A stretch of 58,329 nucleotides of DNA from Aureobasidium sp. EXF-3400. Lineage: Eukaryota > Ascomycota > Dothideomycetes > Dothideales > Saccotheciaceae. The DNA is taken from NCBI GenBank assembly GCA_024195585.1, contig SWBL01000326.1:1-58329 (forward strand), written 5' to 3'. The stretch's first letter is position 1, and each line of letters opens with the position of its first letter. Both the position numbers and the translations under genes were made by a program. Below the pieces are notes generated by a model. That model worked only from the letters and a program-made list of their open reading frames with translations, searched no databases and was not told the origin of the DNA. Positions 32,317-42,174 of this stretch are shown piece after piece.

Positions 32317-33375
32317 ATGGTATACGAAATACTTACACCAACGACTTCCTTCATGGGACTTCCCACTGAACTCCGGATCATGGTCTATGAGTTTATATTG
32401 GGTGGCAACGATGCATTCAAAACATTGTATTCGCTTGTACAAGGAGACTCTGGAATCTTCAAAACAAGCTGCTGTGATGGTGTACCTCAGCAATGTCCTC
32501 TGGACTCTTCTCGCGACTCTTCTCTGGAGGGCTTTTGCGATTGCCAAGTCTGCACCAGGACCAGAGCGTTGGCAATGCTCTCGCTTCTCATGACCTCGCG
32601 CAAGATTCGAGATGAGGTGGTTCTTACTGTCCGCCATCACCTACGTGCCCTAGGCGAACCGAGGCTCTTTGTCGAAGCGCAGAGATACTACACAGGCTGG
32701 AAAGCAGCAGCAGTCGTCCACGACTCGAACGAAACCCCAACTGATTTTGTGATCCCTGGTGCCCTCACACCTGACAAGCTTTTCCTCGCAAGGGAACGCC
32801 CTTACTTCCTCTGGCCTCAGAACATGGCTACCTGGAAGCAAGATTCGTTGATCCAAGTCCTTGACTCTCTAACCTGCAGCGTGTCCTGGAACCACTACTT
32901 TAGAGTTCAGATCACGATCACCATCTCGGACCACGGCGAAAAACCCGTCAACGTACGTCTGGAACCACACCCACATTGGAGGGATGGCTTCACAACACAC
33001 CCCAACGAATACGTCGAGATGAAAGAAACAAATGTCACTGCCATTGCCAAACTCCAAGCTGGAATGCAACGCAGAACCAGAGCTTTCCCGGCGATCAACA
33101 GAGAACTGGTTCAAGATGTTGTGGGCATCTTGAGCGACATTGGATGGCATTTTATCCCGCGGGGAGGAGTGATTGATTCGCATGGCCTGCCCTCTACATT
33201 CCGTACTATCTGGCATATATCGGTTCCTCGCACTGTAGCTCACACTGTAGCTCACACTGTAGCTCATACTGTAGCTCACACTGTAGCACGCAAGGAAAAT
33301 TGGCCCAGAGAAGCGGGAATGGATGTGGTGCGTAAGCTTGACGAAGAATGGAAATACTCGTGTTGCAGTATGTAA
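32317..33375 (+). CDS. F-box-like LPxELR protein, tandem copy 2
   Basis: A single-exon protein of 352 residues, in the same orientation as copy 1. The N-terminal TTSFMGLPTELRIMVYEF matches copy 1. It has an extra Cys-rich insert (CDCQVC) before the MTSRKIRDEV block, and shares LTCSVSWNHYF, AIAKLQAGMQRR and ELVQDVVGILSDIGWHF with copy 1. Near the C-terminus a TVAH unit is repeated because of a 12-bp tandem array; the repeat is absent from copy 1. Earlier in-frame ATGs at 32152 and 32194 exist, but the sequence there resembles the 5' flank of copy 1, so 32317 is preferred. Confidence 0.75.
   Translation: MVYEILTPTTSFMGLPTELRIMVYEFILGGNDAFKTLYSLVQGDSGIFKTSCCDGVPQQCPLDSSRDSSLEGFCDCQVCTRTRALAMLSLLMTSRKIRDEVVLTVRHHLRALGEPRLFVEAQRYYTGWKAAAVVHDSNETPTDFVIPGALTPDKLFLARERPYFLWPQNMATWKQDSLIQVLDSLTCSVSWNHYFRVQITITISDHGEKPVNVRLEPHPHWRDGFTTHPNEYVEMKETNVTAIAKLQAGMQRRTRAFPAINRELVQDVVGILSDIGWHFIPRGGVIDSHGLPSTFRTIWHISVPRTVAHTVAHTVAHTVAHTVARKENWPREAGMDVVRKLDEEWKYSCCSM
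33231..33290 (+). repeat. 12-bp minisatellite, 5 units, in frame
   Basis: Five head-to-tail units of CACTGTAGCTCA (unit 4 starts with T, unit 5 ends CACG). They encode repeated Thr-Val-Ala-His in copy 2. Being a multiple of three the array can change length without breaking the frame. Confidence 0.92.
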
Positions 33376-33924
33376 AGGTCTGTCTTTTGAGATACTTGAC
33401 CAAGCCTTTTAAAATCAAAAGACTCTGGTTGTAAATGACTCTTTCTGCTGATTCGTCAAAACTATTCTCTTCCTCGTACTAGATTCTCTGACTTGTGGTG
33501 GCTGTCCAAACCCCGTAGTACTTTTGAGAAGTAGAGAGAACCTTCCTTGTGAGCTGTTGTTTCGCCCAGCTCTTTTCTGCGCGCCAGCTGCGCGTTCCAG
33601 ATGATTATTTGTCTCTGTGGATCAAAAGACCCATCCACTGTATTGCCGCAAGACTTGGGGCCAGAGATAGATCTAGATCTCACGACTTGGTCGCTCTCCC
33701 GAGCACCAAATCTCAAAAAGGTGCGAGTCTTGTCAGCCAGCGACTGCTGGCTTTCGGTCGAGATTTCCGGCATGCAGAGTTTCGCGGTCAGAGTGTTTGA
33801 GAACTGCGTGAAGCTCGTCTTTTGAGGACGATTCCGCCACAGTGCAGCGTTCGTCCTGCACCTTTTACAGTGGCCCTTGCAAAGATTTGCTTTTCCTATC
33901 GTTTATATCGAGATTGCCTCTTGA
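33376..33924. other. Intergenic, nothing supported
   Basis: 549 bp between two convergent genes. It should hold two 3' UTRs. Short frames here lack motifs. Confidence 0.5.
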
Positions 33925-34704
33925 TCAGGAAGTTGACCGTATATCCATAAATCCACCTTTTGAACCCTGTGCAGCACGTTTCTGCTTCAACATTTTTTCC
34001 GTACGCATGAATTCTCTCATGCCTACGGGCACATTGGCGAAGGGATCCATCTCTTGCTCGTTGAGTTCACTGCCCTCTGTCCAAAGCGCCTCACTACCAC
34101 CTCCATCATCATCCATACTGCTTGCCATCGAAGCAGGGATATCCGCCCTCTGCGGTTGTTGTGCTCTTTGCGCTTCCATCTTTGCCTTTGCTTCCTTGGT
34201 CTTCGCACTCCACTCTTCAAACTCCTCGCGGTAGATATCCCAGACGCAATTTACGCATCCACTCATACAGCAATCATCTCCATCTGGTTCTTTGGGCTTT
34301 GGCGGCACGATTACGCCTGCAATGTCTTTACTCTGCGCTTCTATCTCGTCTTTGCGTTCGCTGGGCCCTGAGAGCCGTGATCCAAACACTATACGTGCTT
34401 TTTGCAGCGTTTCCTCCTTGTCGGTTTTGGGGAGTGAGTCGGGCGGCGGCGGTGTAGGTGCTGTGTGTGTTTGCGGCTGGACTTTGTTGGTGGGTGTGTT
34501 TTGCAATTCTTCTTTGAGGGTTTGGCGTGAGGAGAGTATGTCGGCGTAGTAGCCGGTCAGAGGAAACACTTGGTCATCATCGTTTTTGGTGTTGTTGCTG
34601 CGATGCCGGAGGTGTTGGAGTGAGGGTTTGTAGAGTGTTCGAGGCAGACGTGGCGTCCGAGGGTGCGCGAGGCGGATTGCATGCCGTGTTACGACGCGTT
34701 CCAT
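33925..34704 (-). CDS. Oxidoreductase-like domain protein, mitochondrial
   Basis: 259 residues, single exon. The N-terminus (MERVVTRHAIRLAHPRTPRLPRTLYK) is rich in Arg with no acids, a good mitochondrial presequence. Residues about 145-165 are PPKPKEPDGDDCCMSGC followed by VNCVWDIYREEFEEW: this CC..GC..C...Y..E block is the oxidoreductase-like N-terminal domain found in mammalian OXLD1 and yeast YPL107W. The rest is charged and low complexity. The cysteine cluster suggests metal or redox chemistry, but no reaction is known. I chose the ATG at 34704; a longer in-frame start at 34839 would put a hydrophobic segment before the presequence. Confidence 0.85.
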   Translation of the reverse strand: MERVVTRHAIRLAHPRTPRLPRTLYKPSLQHLRHRSNNTKNDDDQVFPLTGYYADILSSRQTLKEELQNTPTNKVQPQTHTAPTPPPPDSLPKTDKEETLQKARIVFGSRLSGPSERKDEIEAQSKDIAGVIVPPKPKEPDGDDCCMSGCVNCVWDIYREEFEEWSAKTKEAKAKMEAQRAQQPQRADIPASMASSMDDDGGGSEALWTEGSELNEQEMDPFANVPVGMREFMRTEKMLKQKRAAQGSKGGFMDIRSTS

Positions 34705-35466
34705 GGTTTTGTGTGTTTGGTGTTTGTGGATGCTGAGCACGAGGGCAGTGACAAGAAAGAAGTTGACTATCAAGGCTCCGCAGGCTACGTCATCGAGACT
34801 TTGTATGGTCGATGTTGTTTGTGCAACCCTGACCAGCATATATCACAAGCTGCAAAAGATGTATAGTCTCATAGTAAGACATGGATGGTAAATGTGCTGT
34901 ACAAATGCACAATAATTTTCAGGTACAATGGCCGGCTGGATATATCTCTGAACAGATCTGAAGGTTCCATGTAGACACTCACACCTTTCAAGATGGTGGT
35001 ATTGAAGTTGTGGTTGGTGTCACGGAAGAATGGACTATGCAGTTTGTTCGTGTGTGGACTGTGCATCAATGCAAGACCGAGCATGTCGAGGAGAGCGCTC
35101 TCGACGTCGACCCGGTTTTCGAATGTGGGTCATAGAATAATCTTGAGGAACAGTTGACGCAAGTCATGTCGACGACGGGGCTAGAGGTAAAGGAGAACTC
35201 GGATCGGCAAGCAGAGAAGGTAAGGTTCTCATCGCTGAGATTGCTGGTTACAATGTAGTGGAGTGGATGATCAAGTATGTCCCAGTACGTGGGCACTTGC
35301 TAGCAAATGAACCGCCCTCAATGTGATTGTTTAATATTGTGTGTTTGCGCCCCAGATCTGAGCGTTGGAAGGTGTCAGAATATTGAACAATTATGTATAA
35401 GATTAGCACCACTAGACTGTCGTAGCCTGGTTCCATATTAGAAGGCGCTGTTCGACGTCAACAAGG
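34705..35466. other. Intergenic with unexplained minus-strand frames
   Basis: Three adjacent minus-strand frames (34869-35084, 35066-35296, 35248-35436) overlap end to end in different phases. They might be exons or remnants of one unrecognised gene, but I could not join them with convincing splice sites, so no gene is called. Confidence 0.3.
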
Positions 35467-36726
35467 CTACTGAATCGCGATGATGTTTGGTGGACTGGCT
35501 ACACCGCCGGGAACCTTTGTGTAGCACTGTTAGTGGATCAACCGTTCAAGCGAAGTATGATGTACAAACATTGCAAGGTTCGCTGGCGACAAAGAAGCTA
35601 TAACGAGTGGTTTTCTTGCATTGAACAGATAAAGCTTCGAGGTCGAAGAGTTCGCCAATTGGGCAACCCCAACCAGCCAGAAGGACTTCGTGAAGCATAT
35701 ATGGCTGGGAAGATGCTGTGAGATATGTAAGTCAAGGACAAGTAGAACAACACAAGAATTTGAAACACATACGCCAGCACTCGAAGGACGGTTGGTCCCC
35801 AGCGACCGCGGAAAAGTTATCCCAGATCCAGTTCAACATCTCCGTACTTTGTTCCACGCCTAAAAAGGTGGGCGGCACGATTTTGCTAAGAGCTTCGAGG
35901 TCGTCACGAGAACGTTTTTGGTGCTGAGCCATGTATCCGGAGCGAATGATGAGGATGTCGCCAAACCTGATCTCTACACCTTCCCACTCGGCGACTGCTT
36001 TCAGCTCGGACAAGGTGATAGCGCCAGGTTTAAATGCGTCTTTGAGAGGGTGGTTGTGTTCTTCTCGCCAGGCTTCGTAGTCGAGAAGGATACCACGACC
36101 GATGATGCCTTTTTCGCTCCAAGCTCCAATGCCATTGATGGTTGAGTTGTCACTGTGGATATCATCCAGAGTTACTCCATTGTAGAACTTTGCTTCTTTT
36201 TGATACGCAAAGTGTCGAAGGCCGTCCCCTACATAGTTCAGTATTTGTGCCGACGATCAAAGAACATGGTACTGTACATTGACTACTACTCTGGGTGTTG
36301 AAGGTCCAAATATCGTCGTTAACGACGCGAGGTGGCTTCTGATAAACGTGTTTATGGAAAGCCTGACGACCGAAGAAGGGTATGTCGTTCTGAGCATCCA
36401 GTGGCCAGTTGAGAGAGATTCTATCAATCAGTCAGGCATCAGCAAACGATGTGATACAGTATAGTGGTCTGCTGTGCTGATCAATCAAACTGTTCGCGGA
36501 TAATTACCTCGTGCCGGACTGAATCTCTTTGGCTGCTGCTTTCACCAGGTCGTCGGTTAGACGATTCAGGAAGCCTAGCTGATCATCGTTTCCATATCTG
36601 AATTGCTTAGCATGGTTCAATTCAGGAATAGTAAGATGTCATGGCTCACAATCCCCAAGCATTCAGGAATGGACCTTTCTTGTCCACAGGCAAGTCATCA
36701 AAGGCAGGTATAGACTTTACGGACAT
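35467..36726 (-). CDS. Putative cyclase family protein (PF04199-like), 6 exons
   Basis: Exons 36726-36650, 36597-36508, 36420-36278, 36228-35773, 35715-35570 and 35514-35467 join in frame to 319 residues; introns are 52, 87, 49, 57 and 55 bp, all GT-AG, most with clear branch sites. The protein starts MSVKSIPAFDDLP and shows SSSQWDGLRHF at 100-110, GIGAWSEKGIIGRGILLDY, RFGDILIIRSGY, VPPTFLGVEQSTEMLNWI, FSAVAGD and a closing VPGGVASPPN, all hallmarks of the fungal branch of the putative-cyclase/kynurenine-formamidase superfamily. These are metal-dependent hydrolases; in the fungal branch the classical HxGTHxD motif is replaced by QWDGLRHF, so the reaction is unknown. Only exon 4 shows up as an open frame without splicing. 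Both phase and homology continue across every junction. Confidence 0.87.
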
Positions 36727-37481
36727 ATCGAACAATCCAAATTTGTGCAAGAATATAGGAAGATGTTTAGAGAGACGAAATATACTCAGTCAACAATACC
36801 TACCTGTACAGTAGTTGATATAGAAGGATCGGCAGCCGAGGGACCGACGACGATGCGGGGAAAGCAATGTTTGTCCCTGCAACGAACATGGACCGCATAG
36901 CGGGCATTGTTAGTATCACCAAACGGAGCCGAGATAATCAAACGTCAGGAGATAGTCAAAGGCCGAGGACGGCCTTGCAGACTGATAGGCGGATGTGAGC
37001 GAATCCGGCGCTTTTGTTCTTGAATGCAAGACTGCACGATCGTGCTGCAGTGACGTTTTGGTTGACGCAATAATACACGAGCTTTCAGCTGCATAATTTT
37101 CGCGCGTCTTCGAGCAGTGAAGTGGCGGCGAATTCAATGAAAGCAGCTGCGACTCGACAAGTAATATAATACCATGTGCCACCTGAGTGAACAGAGTCTG
37201 ATGTGAGTATTGTGAAAGAAACGAACGAACGAACGTGATTCGAGGAAGAAACAAGAACAGGTACTAGTAGCTGCGAAAGTGTCGGGAGTTGCGGCCGAAG
37301 CAAGCTTGGCCCGGATGCTCTCGATCTCAAGAACTTGTGACTTTAGGGGACGCGCTTTCATCACCAAGTTTTTCCCTCGACTTCGATTACAACCACTCTA
37401 CCCATCTTACCATCCGACTAATCCTTCAATCACGGTCGCAAACTACTTCAGAACGAGTTATACATCCAAAACACTCGAAAC
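36727..37481. other. Divergent promoter region, cyclase and RCC1 genes
   Basis: 755 bp between the starts of two divergent genes. The right part, C/T-rich from about 37370, is probably the 5' UTR of the RCC1 gene. No separate gene is supported. Confidence 0.5.
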
Positions 37482-39320
37482 AGTGAGTCCCCGTCCCAAG
37501 AAACGCAGCAATCATTCCTCATATCCACCAAATCCATTCCTTCGCGCATTCACATAAAAGACGCGTTTTCCTGACGACATCTAGTGGCTGGTGTAAAGTA
37601 CATCAAGAAGACCAAGGACGTCGAGGCCGACGCGCCTACCAAGAAGACTTCAGCACGCGCAGCTGCCAACACAAAGGCAAAGGTCACTGCTAAGAACGAC
37701 ACCGACGCCGACGAGAAGCCCGCCACAACCACAACCAGAGGACGTGGCAGACCGAAGGCTGCCGACACAAAGGCTGCAAAGTCAGAAGAGGGTGCGTTGC
37801 ACCACGTACGACAAGTCTCGATCGAACGACAGGCTAAAACAATGTCAGAAGCCCCCAAGAGGAAGCCCGGCCGCCCAAAGAAGACTGAAGAAGCTCCCGC
37901 TGCACCAAAAGCAACCCTGGCTTCCAGAAAGCGCAAGGCCACCGCTACTCCCGAGCCGGCTGTCGCGAAGAAGGCCAAGGTCGCACCCAAGGGACCCGTC
38001 ATCAATGACGCTCCCACCCAGCGCCTGGATGTCTTTGTCTGTGGAGAAGGTTCATCTGGCGAATTGGGTCTTGGTACATCCAAGAAGGCCATTGATGTCA
38101 AGCGCCCGCGTCTGAACGCCAACTTGGCTGCTGATACGGTCGGTGTTGTACAAATCGTCGCTGGAGGCATGCACGCCATGGCATTGACGCACGACAACAA
38201 GATCCTCACCTGGGGTGTCAACGACCAAGGTGCTCTTGGAAGAGATACAACATGGGAGGGTGGTCTCCGTGACGTCGAGGATGAGGAGGATTCCGACTCT
38301 GACGACGACGACGCTGACTCGGGCATGAACCCCAAGGAGAGCACACCTACCGCCATCTCATCCGACGTCTTCCCTGAAGACACTGTTTTCGTCCAAGTCG
38401 CTGCTGGTGACTCGACATCCTTCGCTCTTACCGACGACGGCCAGGTCTGGGGCTGGGGAACCTTCAGAAGCAACGAGGGTATCTTCGGCTTCACCGCAAA
38501 CGTTCTTGTCCAGCGCACTCCAATGCTCATCCCCGGCCTCAAGAAGATCAAGCACATCAGCTGTGGTGCAAACCACGTCCTCGCACTCGACGCAACTGGT
38601 GCCGTTTTTGCCTGGGGCTCAGGCCAGCAAAACCAGCTCGGTCGCCGTGTCGTTGAGCGCACAAAGACACAAGGTCTTGTACCCAGAGAGTTTGGTCTTC
38701 CCAAGAAGGCCATCAAATACATTCAGTGTGGTGACTACCACAGCTTTGCCATCGACAACAAGGACCGCGTATGGGCGTGGGGCCTCAACAACTTTGGTGA
38801 GACTGGTGTGCCTGACAACGCTGGTGAGGATGATGCTGTTGTCCTCAAGCCTGAGATCGTCGAGACTCTTTCTGGCAGGCAAGTCAGCTGCATCAAGGGC
38901 GGTGGTCACCACAGCATTGCCGTGACTGGCGCTGGCGAGTGCCTGGTCTGGGGTCGTCTTGATGGAGGCCAATGTGGTATCCCCACTGCAGACTTGCCTG
39001 AAGACGATTTGATCAAGGACGAGCGTGGCAACCCTCGTATCCTCAAGAATCCCACTGTTGTCAAGAGCATCCAAGGCAAGGTCGTTTTCGCCACTGCCGC
39101 ATCAGACCAATCGTTTGCCATTACCGAGGAGGGCCATGCCTACTCTTGGGGCTTCTCTTCCAACTACCAAACCGGCCAGGGTACCGACGAGGATGTCATG
39201 GTTGCTACCAAGATCGACAACACCGCAACTCGTGGCAAGATGCTCAACTATGCAGCTGGCGGTGGTCAATTCAGCATCCTGACTGCTCCTGCACAGCCCA
39301 CCACCAACGGCAGTGCTTAG
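37482..39320 (+). CDS. RCC1 homologue, Ran guanine nucleotide exchange factor
   Basis: The open frame from 37585 encodes AGVKYIKKTKDVEAD... but has no ATG at its start. Upstream, CTCGAAACA|GTGAGT at 37482/37483 and CTGAC...CATCTAG|TGGCTGG at 37584/37585 define a 102-bp intron whose removal yields ACATGGCTGGT, so the A of the start codon comes from exon 1 and TG from exon 2. The protein is 578 residues, or 559 if the in-frame 57-bp intron at 37792-37848 is also spliced. The N-terminus is Lys/Ala-rich with AT-hook-like RGRGRPK and RKPGRPKK. From about residue 150 follow seven RCC1 blade repeats (CGEGSSGELGLG, WGVNDQGALGRD, WGSGQQNQLGRR, WGLNNFGETG and others) with an acidic loop. RCC1 charges Ran with GTP on chromatin, driving nuclear transport and spindle assembly. 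Confidence 0.93.
37483..37584 (+). other. Intron splitting the RCC1 start codon (A^TG)
   Basis: GTGAGT donor, CTGAC branch 12 bp before a CATCTAG acceptor. Splicing is needed to form an ATG in the RCC1 frame, giving the context GAAACATGGC. Confidence 0.75.
37792..37848 (+). other. Probable in-frame 57-bp intron in RCC1 gene
   Basis: GTGCGT donor, GGCTAAAAC branch-like site and TGTCAG acceptor surround 57 bp without stop codons. Splicing fuses KSEE to EAPKRKPGRPKK. The frame is open either way. Confidence 0.6.
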
Positions 39321-39709
39321 AGGTATGCCAAAAGAAGAGATGAGCGTAGATTATGATGAGCCATGTCAATATTTCCTTTACTCTGGCGACGCGATGGGTT
39401 GGAACTAGCTCTCCCCACAAGCGACAAGGCAGGACACACATTAAACAAGCATTGTTATGGCAATCCGATATCTTTTTGCTACCACCAGGTTGCGCGACCC
39501 TGCTGTTTTACGTAGAATGTAATGAATTCGAAGGTACGTTCCAAACATGTACAACAATCTAATCTCCTTGGATTGCTCAGAAGACCGTCTCCTACAAAAA
39601 TGCTATTCGACCACAACACAACTCCAAGACCCATAACCCAATCATAGAAGATGCAATCTGCACTCATCCACCGGGTCAATCTTGCAGGACCTAGTTAGGG
39701 CAGAGAAAA
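39321..39709. other. Convergent 3' flanks, no gene seen
   Basis: 389 bp between the RCC1 stop and the stop of the minus-strand hypothetical gene. It probably holds two 3' UTRs. Confidence 0.5.
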
Positions 39710-40270
39710 TCACCCAGCACAACTCAAACTCCTAGTCAACTCCATAGGCCTTAACCTCGCCTGCCCTTCTCCCTCATCAGCAACCTCGTCCCTGACTCTG
39801 CCTCCCTTGGCAGCAACAACCGTACTCCTCCGTTTCAAACCTCTATTCTTAGGTGTATTGCAAGGCGTAGTACCTATATCCCCCAACACTTCTTGCTCAG
39901 CGTCTCCACTATCCACTCGCGGTGTGATGTTGCTGTACAACAAAGAATCTTTGGGATACAGAGGAGATACAATGGTAGGTGTGTGAGAAAACGTTGTATA
40001 CGAGTATTGATGCCGAGATAGACGGTGGGGCACTGTAGGGAAGGCAGTGTGGAATAAATTGAGGGTCCAGGTGCGCATGCTTGCTGTGTAGGTATCTAGG
40101 TCTGCGGTGGCGCCAGAAAGGGCGTAAAGGTCTTCTTGGGTCTGTGGAGATGATTGGTGCTGTGTTGCTGGATTGGAGTGTCGACGTGTATGTTTCGTCA
40201 AGGTTTCAGAAGCCTGAGAGTGTGGACGACGATGCTCCCTGTCTTTGCGAGCGTAGTGAAAAGAAACCAT
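39710..40270 (-). CDS. Hypothetical protein, 186 residues
   Basis: A single frame from the ATG at 40270 (MVSFHYARKDREHRRPHSQ) to 39710. It is basic and rich in Ser, Thr, His and Arg, with TPCNTPKNRGLKRRS near the C-terminus. No signal peptide, membrane segment or known domain. The frame is longer than chance frames nearby and has no competing frame with motifs, but it could still be non-coding. An upstream start at 40396 would add a hydrophobic segment. Confidence 0.4.
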   Translation of the reverse strand: MVSFHYARKDREHRRPHSQASETLTKHTRRHSNPATQHQSSPQTQEDLYALSGATADLDTYTASMRTWTLNLFHTAFPTVPHRLSRHQYSYTTFSHTPTIVSPLYPKDSLLYSNITPRVDSGDAEQEVLGDIGTTPCNTPKNRGLKRRSTVVAAKGGRVRDEVADEGEGQARLRPMELTRSLSCAG

Positions 40271-41092
40271 GATTGTGTCTTCTTTGCTTGGTAGGACAGC
40301 GTAAATGTAGAGGAGAAGGAGGAAACAACGATCAAGGTGATACTTCAGGACTGGTGACTGACAGCTTTGCACATTGGTCTTATCTACTTCCAACAAACAC
40401 CTTTATTGCCCATGTCATCATCGCCCAACTGTCTAGAACCAATACATCTGGCCTATAACACGCTCTATGCTATTAACCATTCTGCCATAAAAGGAACTAT
40501 ATTATTCGCGGACCGAGTTTGTCTTCGCCGCCGTTTTCGTTCAAAGACACGGCTTGCAAACGTGTCTCGGCAACGTCAAAGAAAGTCGACGACCACTGAC
40601 GTTTATGTCAAGAACTTGTGGGGGGATGGTGTGGTTGGCAGAATACCATTTGCATTCCTTTGTGCTGGCGCCTCTTGATACCCGGTTGCAGTAGCAACTT
40701 TGCAAAGCTGTGAAATGGTTACGTAGGTTTAGGGGATATACATTCCTTGTGTTTTCAGCATAACATGATGAGGCCAAGAAGAGTAGCAGAAAAAGAGCTA
40801 GGATAACAGTGGATGAAAACAAACAAAGTGATCAAGGTATGCAAGGTGTACCGAGTATCTGGGTGGTCGTCCGGAATTTGATGGCCAGTCTGGTAGTGGC
40901 AAAGTCTGAACGAAAGCAACAATAGAAGGCAAAGAAAAGACATAAGAAAAGGGCAAGGGCCGAGCAAGGCACAACTCAACTTTCTTCATACCACTCCTTA
41001 AGGATTCTTCTTTTGCTCGTTATCCACAAGCAAAGTATCTCTCTAGACACACCCTCCCTTTTGCTACGGTTAAAGTCAAGATAGGAATAGTC
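40271..41092. other. Intergenic, nothing supported
   Basis: 822 bp. The right end is the promoter of the CFEM-like gene. A minus-strand frame with a hydrophobic leader (40541-40822) lacks an ATG and is not called. Confidence 0.5.
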
Positions 41093-41722
41093 ATGCGTTC
41101 ATCAACCTTGTTTCTTGCTGGCCTTGTGGCTGTAGCACACGCTCAGATCAGCGCCGACATCATTGCTGAGATCCCCTCTTGCGCAACCGGTCCACTGGTC
41201 TCTGGTATCTCTGCCTCTGGCTGTCAAGTCACAGACTCAGCTTGTATCTGCGGCAACCAGACACTCATTTCCAATCTGGAAGCTGCCGTCAAGGCACAGT
41301 GCAGTGCAGGCGATCTAGCCAGTAAGTCTCCTGACCCGCATCTCCTCAAGACAAAGAATGCAAAAACTGACATGGAAACAGAGGCTCTGGCGGTTACCTC
41401 CCAGATCTGTCCTCAAGCAGCCGCACCAGCAGCTGGCGCCGCATCCTCAGCCTCTGAGGCTGCGACCTCTGCCGCTTCCATTGCTTCTTCCATCTCATCC
41501 GTTGCAGCAACTGCTAGCATCACCACTGATGCCGGTAGTCCTGTAACTACTGCCCCTTCAATGGGCACCGGCAGTGCCATGATCAACTACACCGCCACAA
41601 CCGGCGACTACACTGCTCCTTCCACACCCACCATAACCCCCAGCACAGGCGACGCTGCTCAGAGTCTGGGGTCCATGGTCATGGGCATCGGCGCTCTGGG
41701 TATGTTTTTCGCTGGCCTCTAA
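41093..41722 (+). CDS. CFEM-like GPI-anchored secreted protein, 2 exons
   Basis: Exons 41093-41321 and 41382-41722 (60-bp stop-free GTAAGT...CAG intron) give 189 residues. The signal peptide MRSSTLFLAGLVAVAHA is followed by QISADIIAEIPSCA. The N-terminal domain has the CFEM spacing IPSCA...GC...D.AC.C...C...C, but only six cysteines are present where canonical CFEM has eight. The rest is Ala/Ser/Thr-rich with SSASEAATSAAS, and ends in a small-residue site plus a hydrophobic tail (SMVMGIGALGMFFAGL), a GPI signal. CFEM proteins sit in the wall or plasma membrane; some bind heme through an Asp that is seen here as VTDSAC. Unspliced translation would insert 20 residues into the cysteine domain, so splicing is favoured. 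Confidence 0.82.
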   Translation: MRSSTLFLAGLVAVAHAQISADIIAEIPSCATGPLVSGISASGCQVTDSACICGNQTLISNLEAAVKAQCSAGDLASKSPDPHLLKTKNAKTDMETEALAVTSQICPQAAAPAAGAASSASEAATSAASIASSISSVAATASITTDAGSPVTTAPSMGTGSAMINYTATTGDYTAPSTPTITPSTGDAAQSLGSMVMGIGALGMFFAGL

Positions 41723-42174
41723 GCGTTCTCTCCATAGCCGTGGCTAGGTTGTGGTGTTTTGTGGGAAACAGAGGCATTTCTTTTTAATGTGTAATTCGAG
41801 GTATACCGCCTTGATGTAGTCTTTCATTCAAAACAAACTCTCCTTTGTCACTGGTTTGTTCGTCTTCTGTCGAAAAAGGATAACGGAGAAGAGTTTTTTT
41901 TTTTCTTACTCTAGAAAGATATTGCAAAGAATATACCCTTCCAGGTAGTTCGCGCTTTCCTTGATTGTTCGTCCCTTCTGTGTGAGTAATGTGCATGAAG
42001 AAATCTGACCCACACGGCTGTTTGAGATTAGAGAAGCGCGAGAAAGGACAAGGAAGCTTGATAAGAAGATTGGAAAACGAGCAAAAAGAAAATTGTTGGG
42101 CATGCAGAAAGAAACAGGCGCATGCGTTTACCTACATTGCAAAATCCTGAGATGCAAAAAAGACAAAAAACAAG
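41723..42174. other. Intergenic, nothing supported
   Basis: 452 bp of 3' flank of the CFEM-like gene. The end, next to the tRNA-like locus, contains T-runs on the minus strand that could serve as a Pol III terminator. Confidence 0.5.

Noticed and set aside
32869..33279. Minus-strand frame with repeated YSVS units
   Set aside because: Produced by the antisense of the 12-bp repeat in F-box-like copy 2.
37550..38722. 390-codon minus-strand open frame
   Set aside because: It lies antisense to the RCC1 gene, whose repeats are unambiguous; the composition is a shadow of that frame.
40541..40822. Minus-strand frame with a secretion-like hydrophobic leader and cysteines
   Set aside because: It opens with TTG, no in-frame ATG gives the leader, and no splice donor upstream was convincing.
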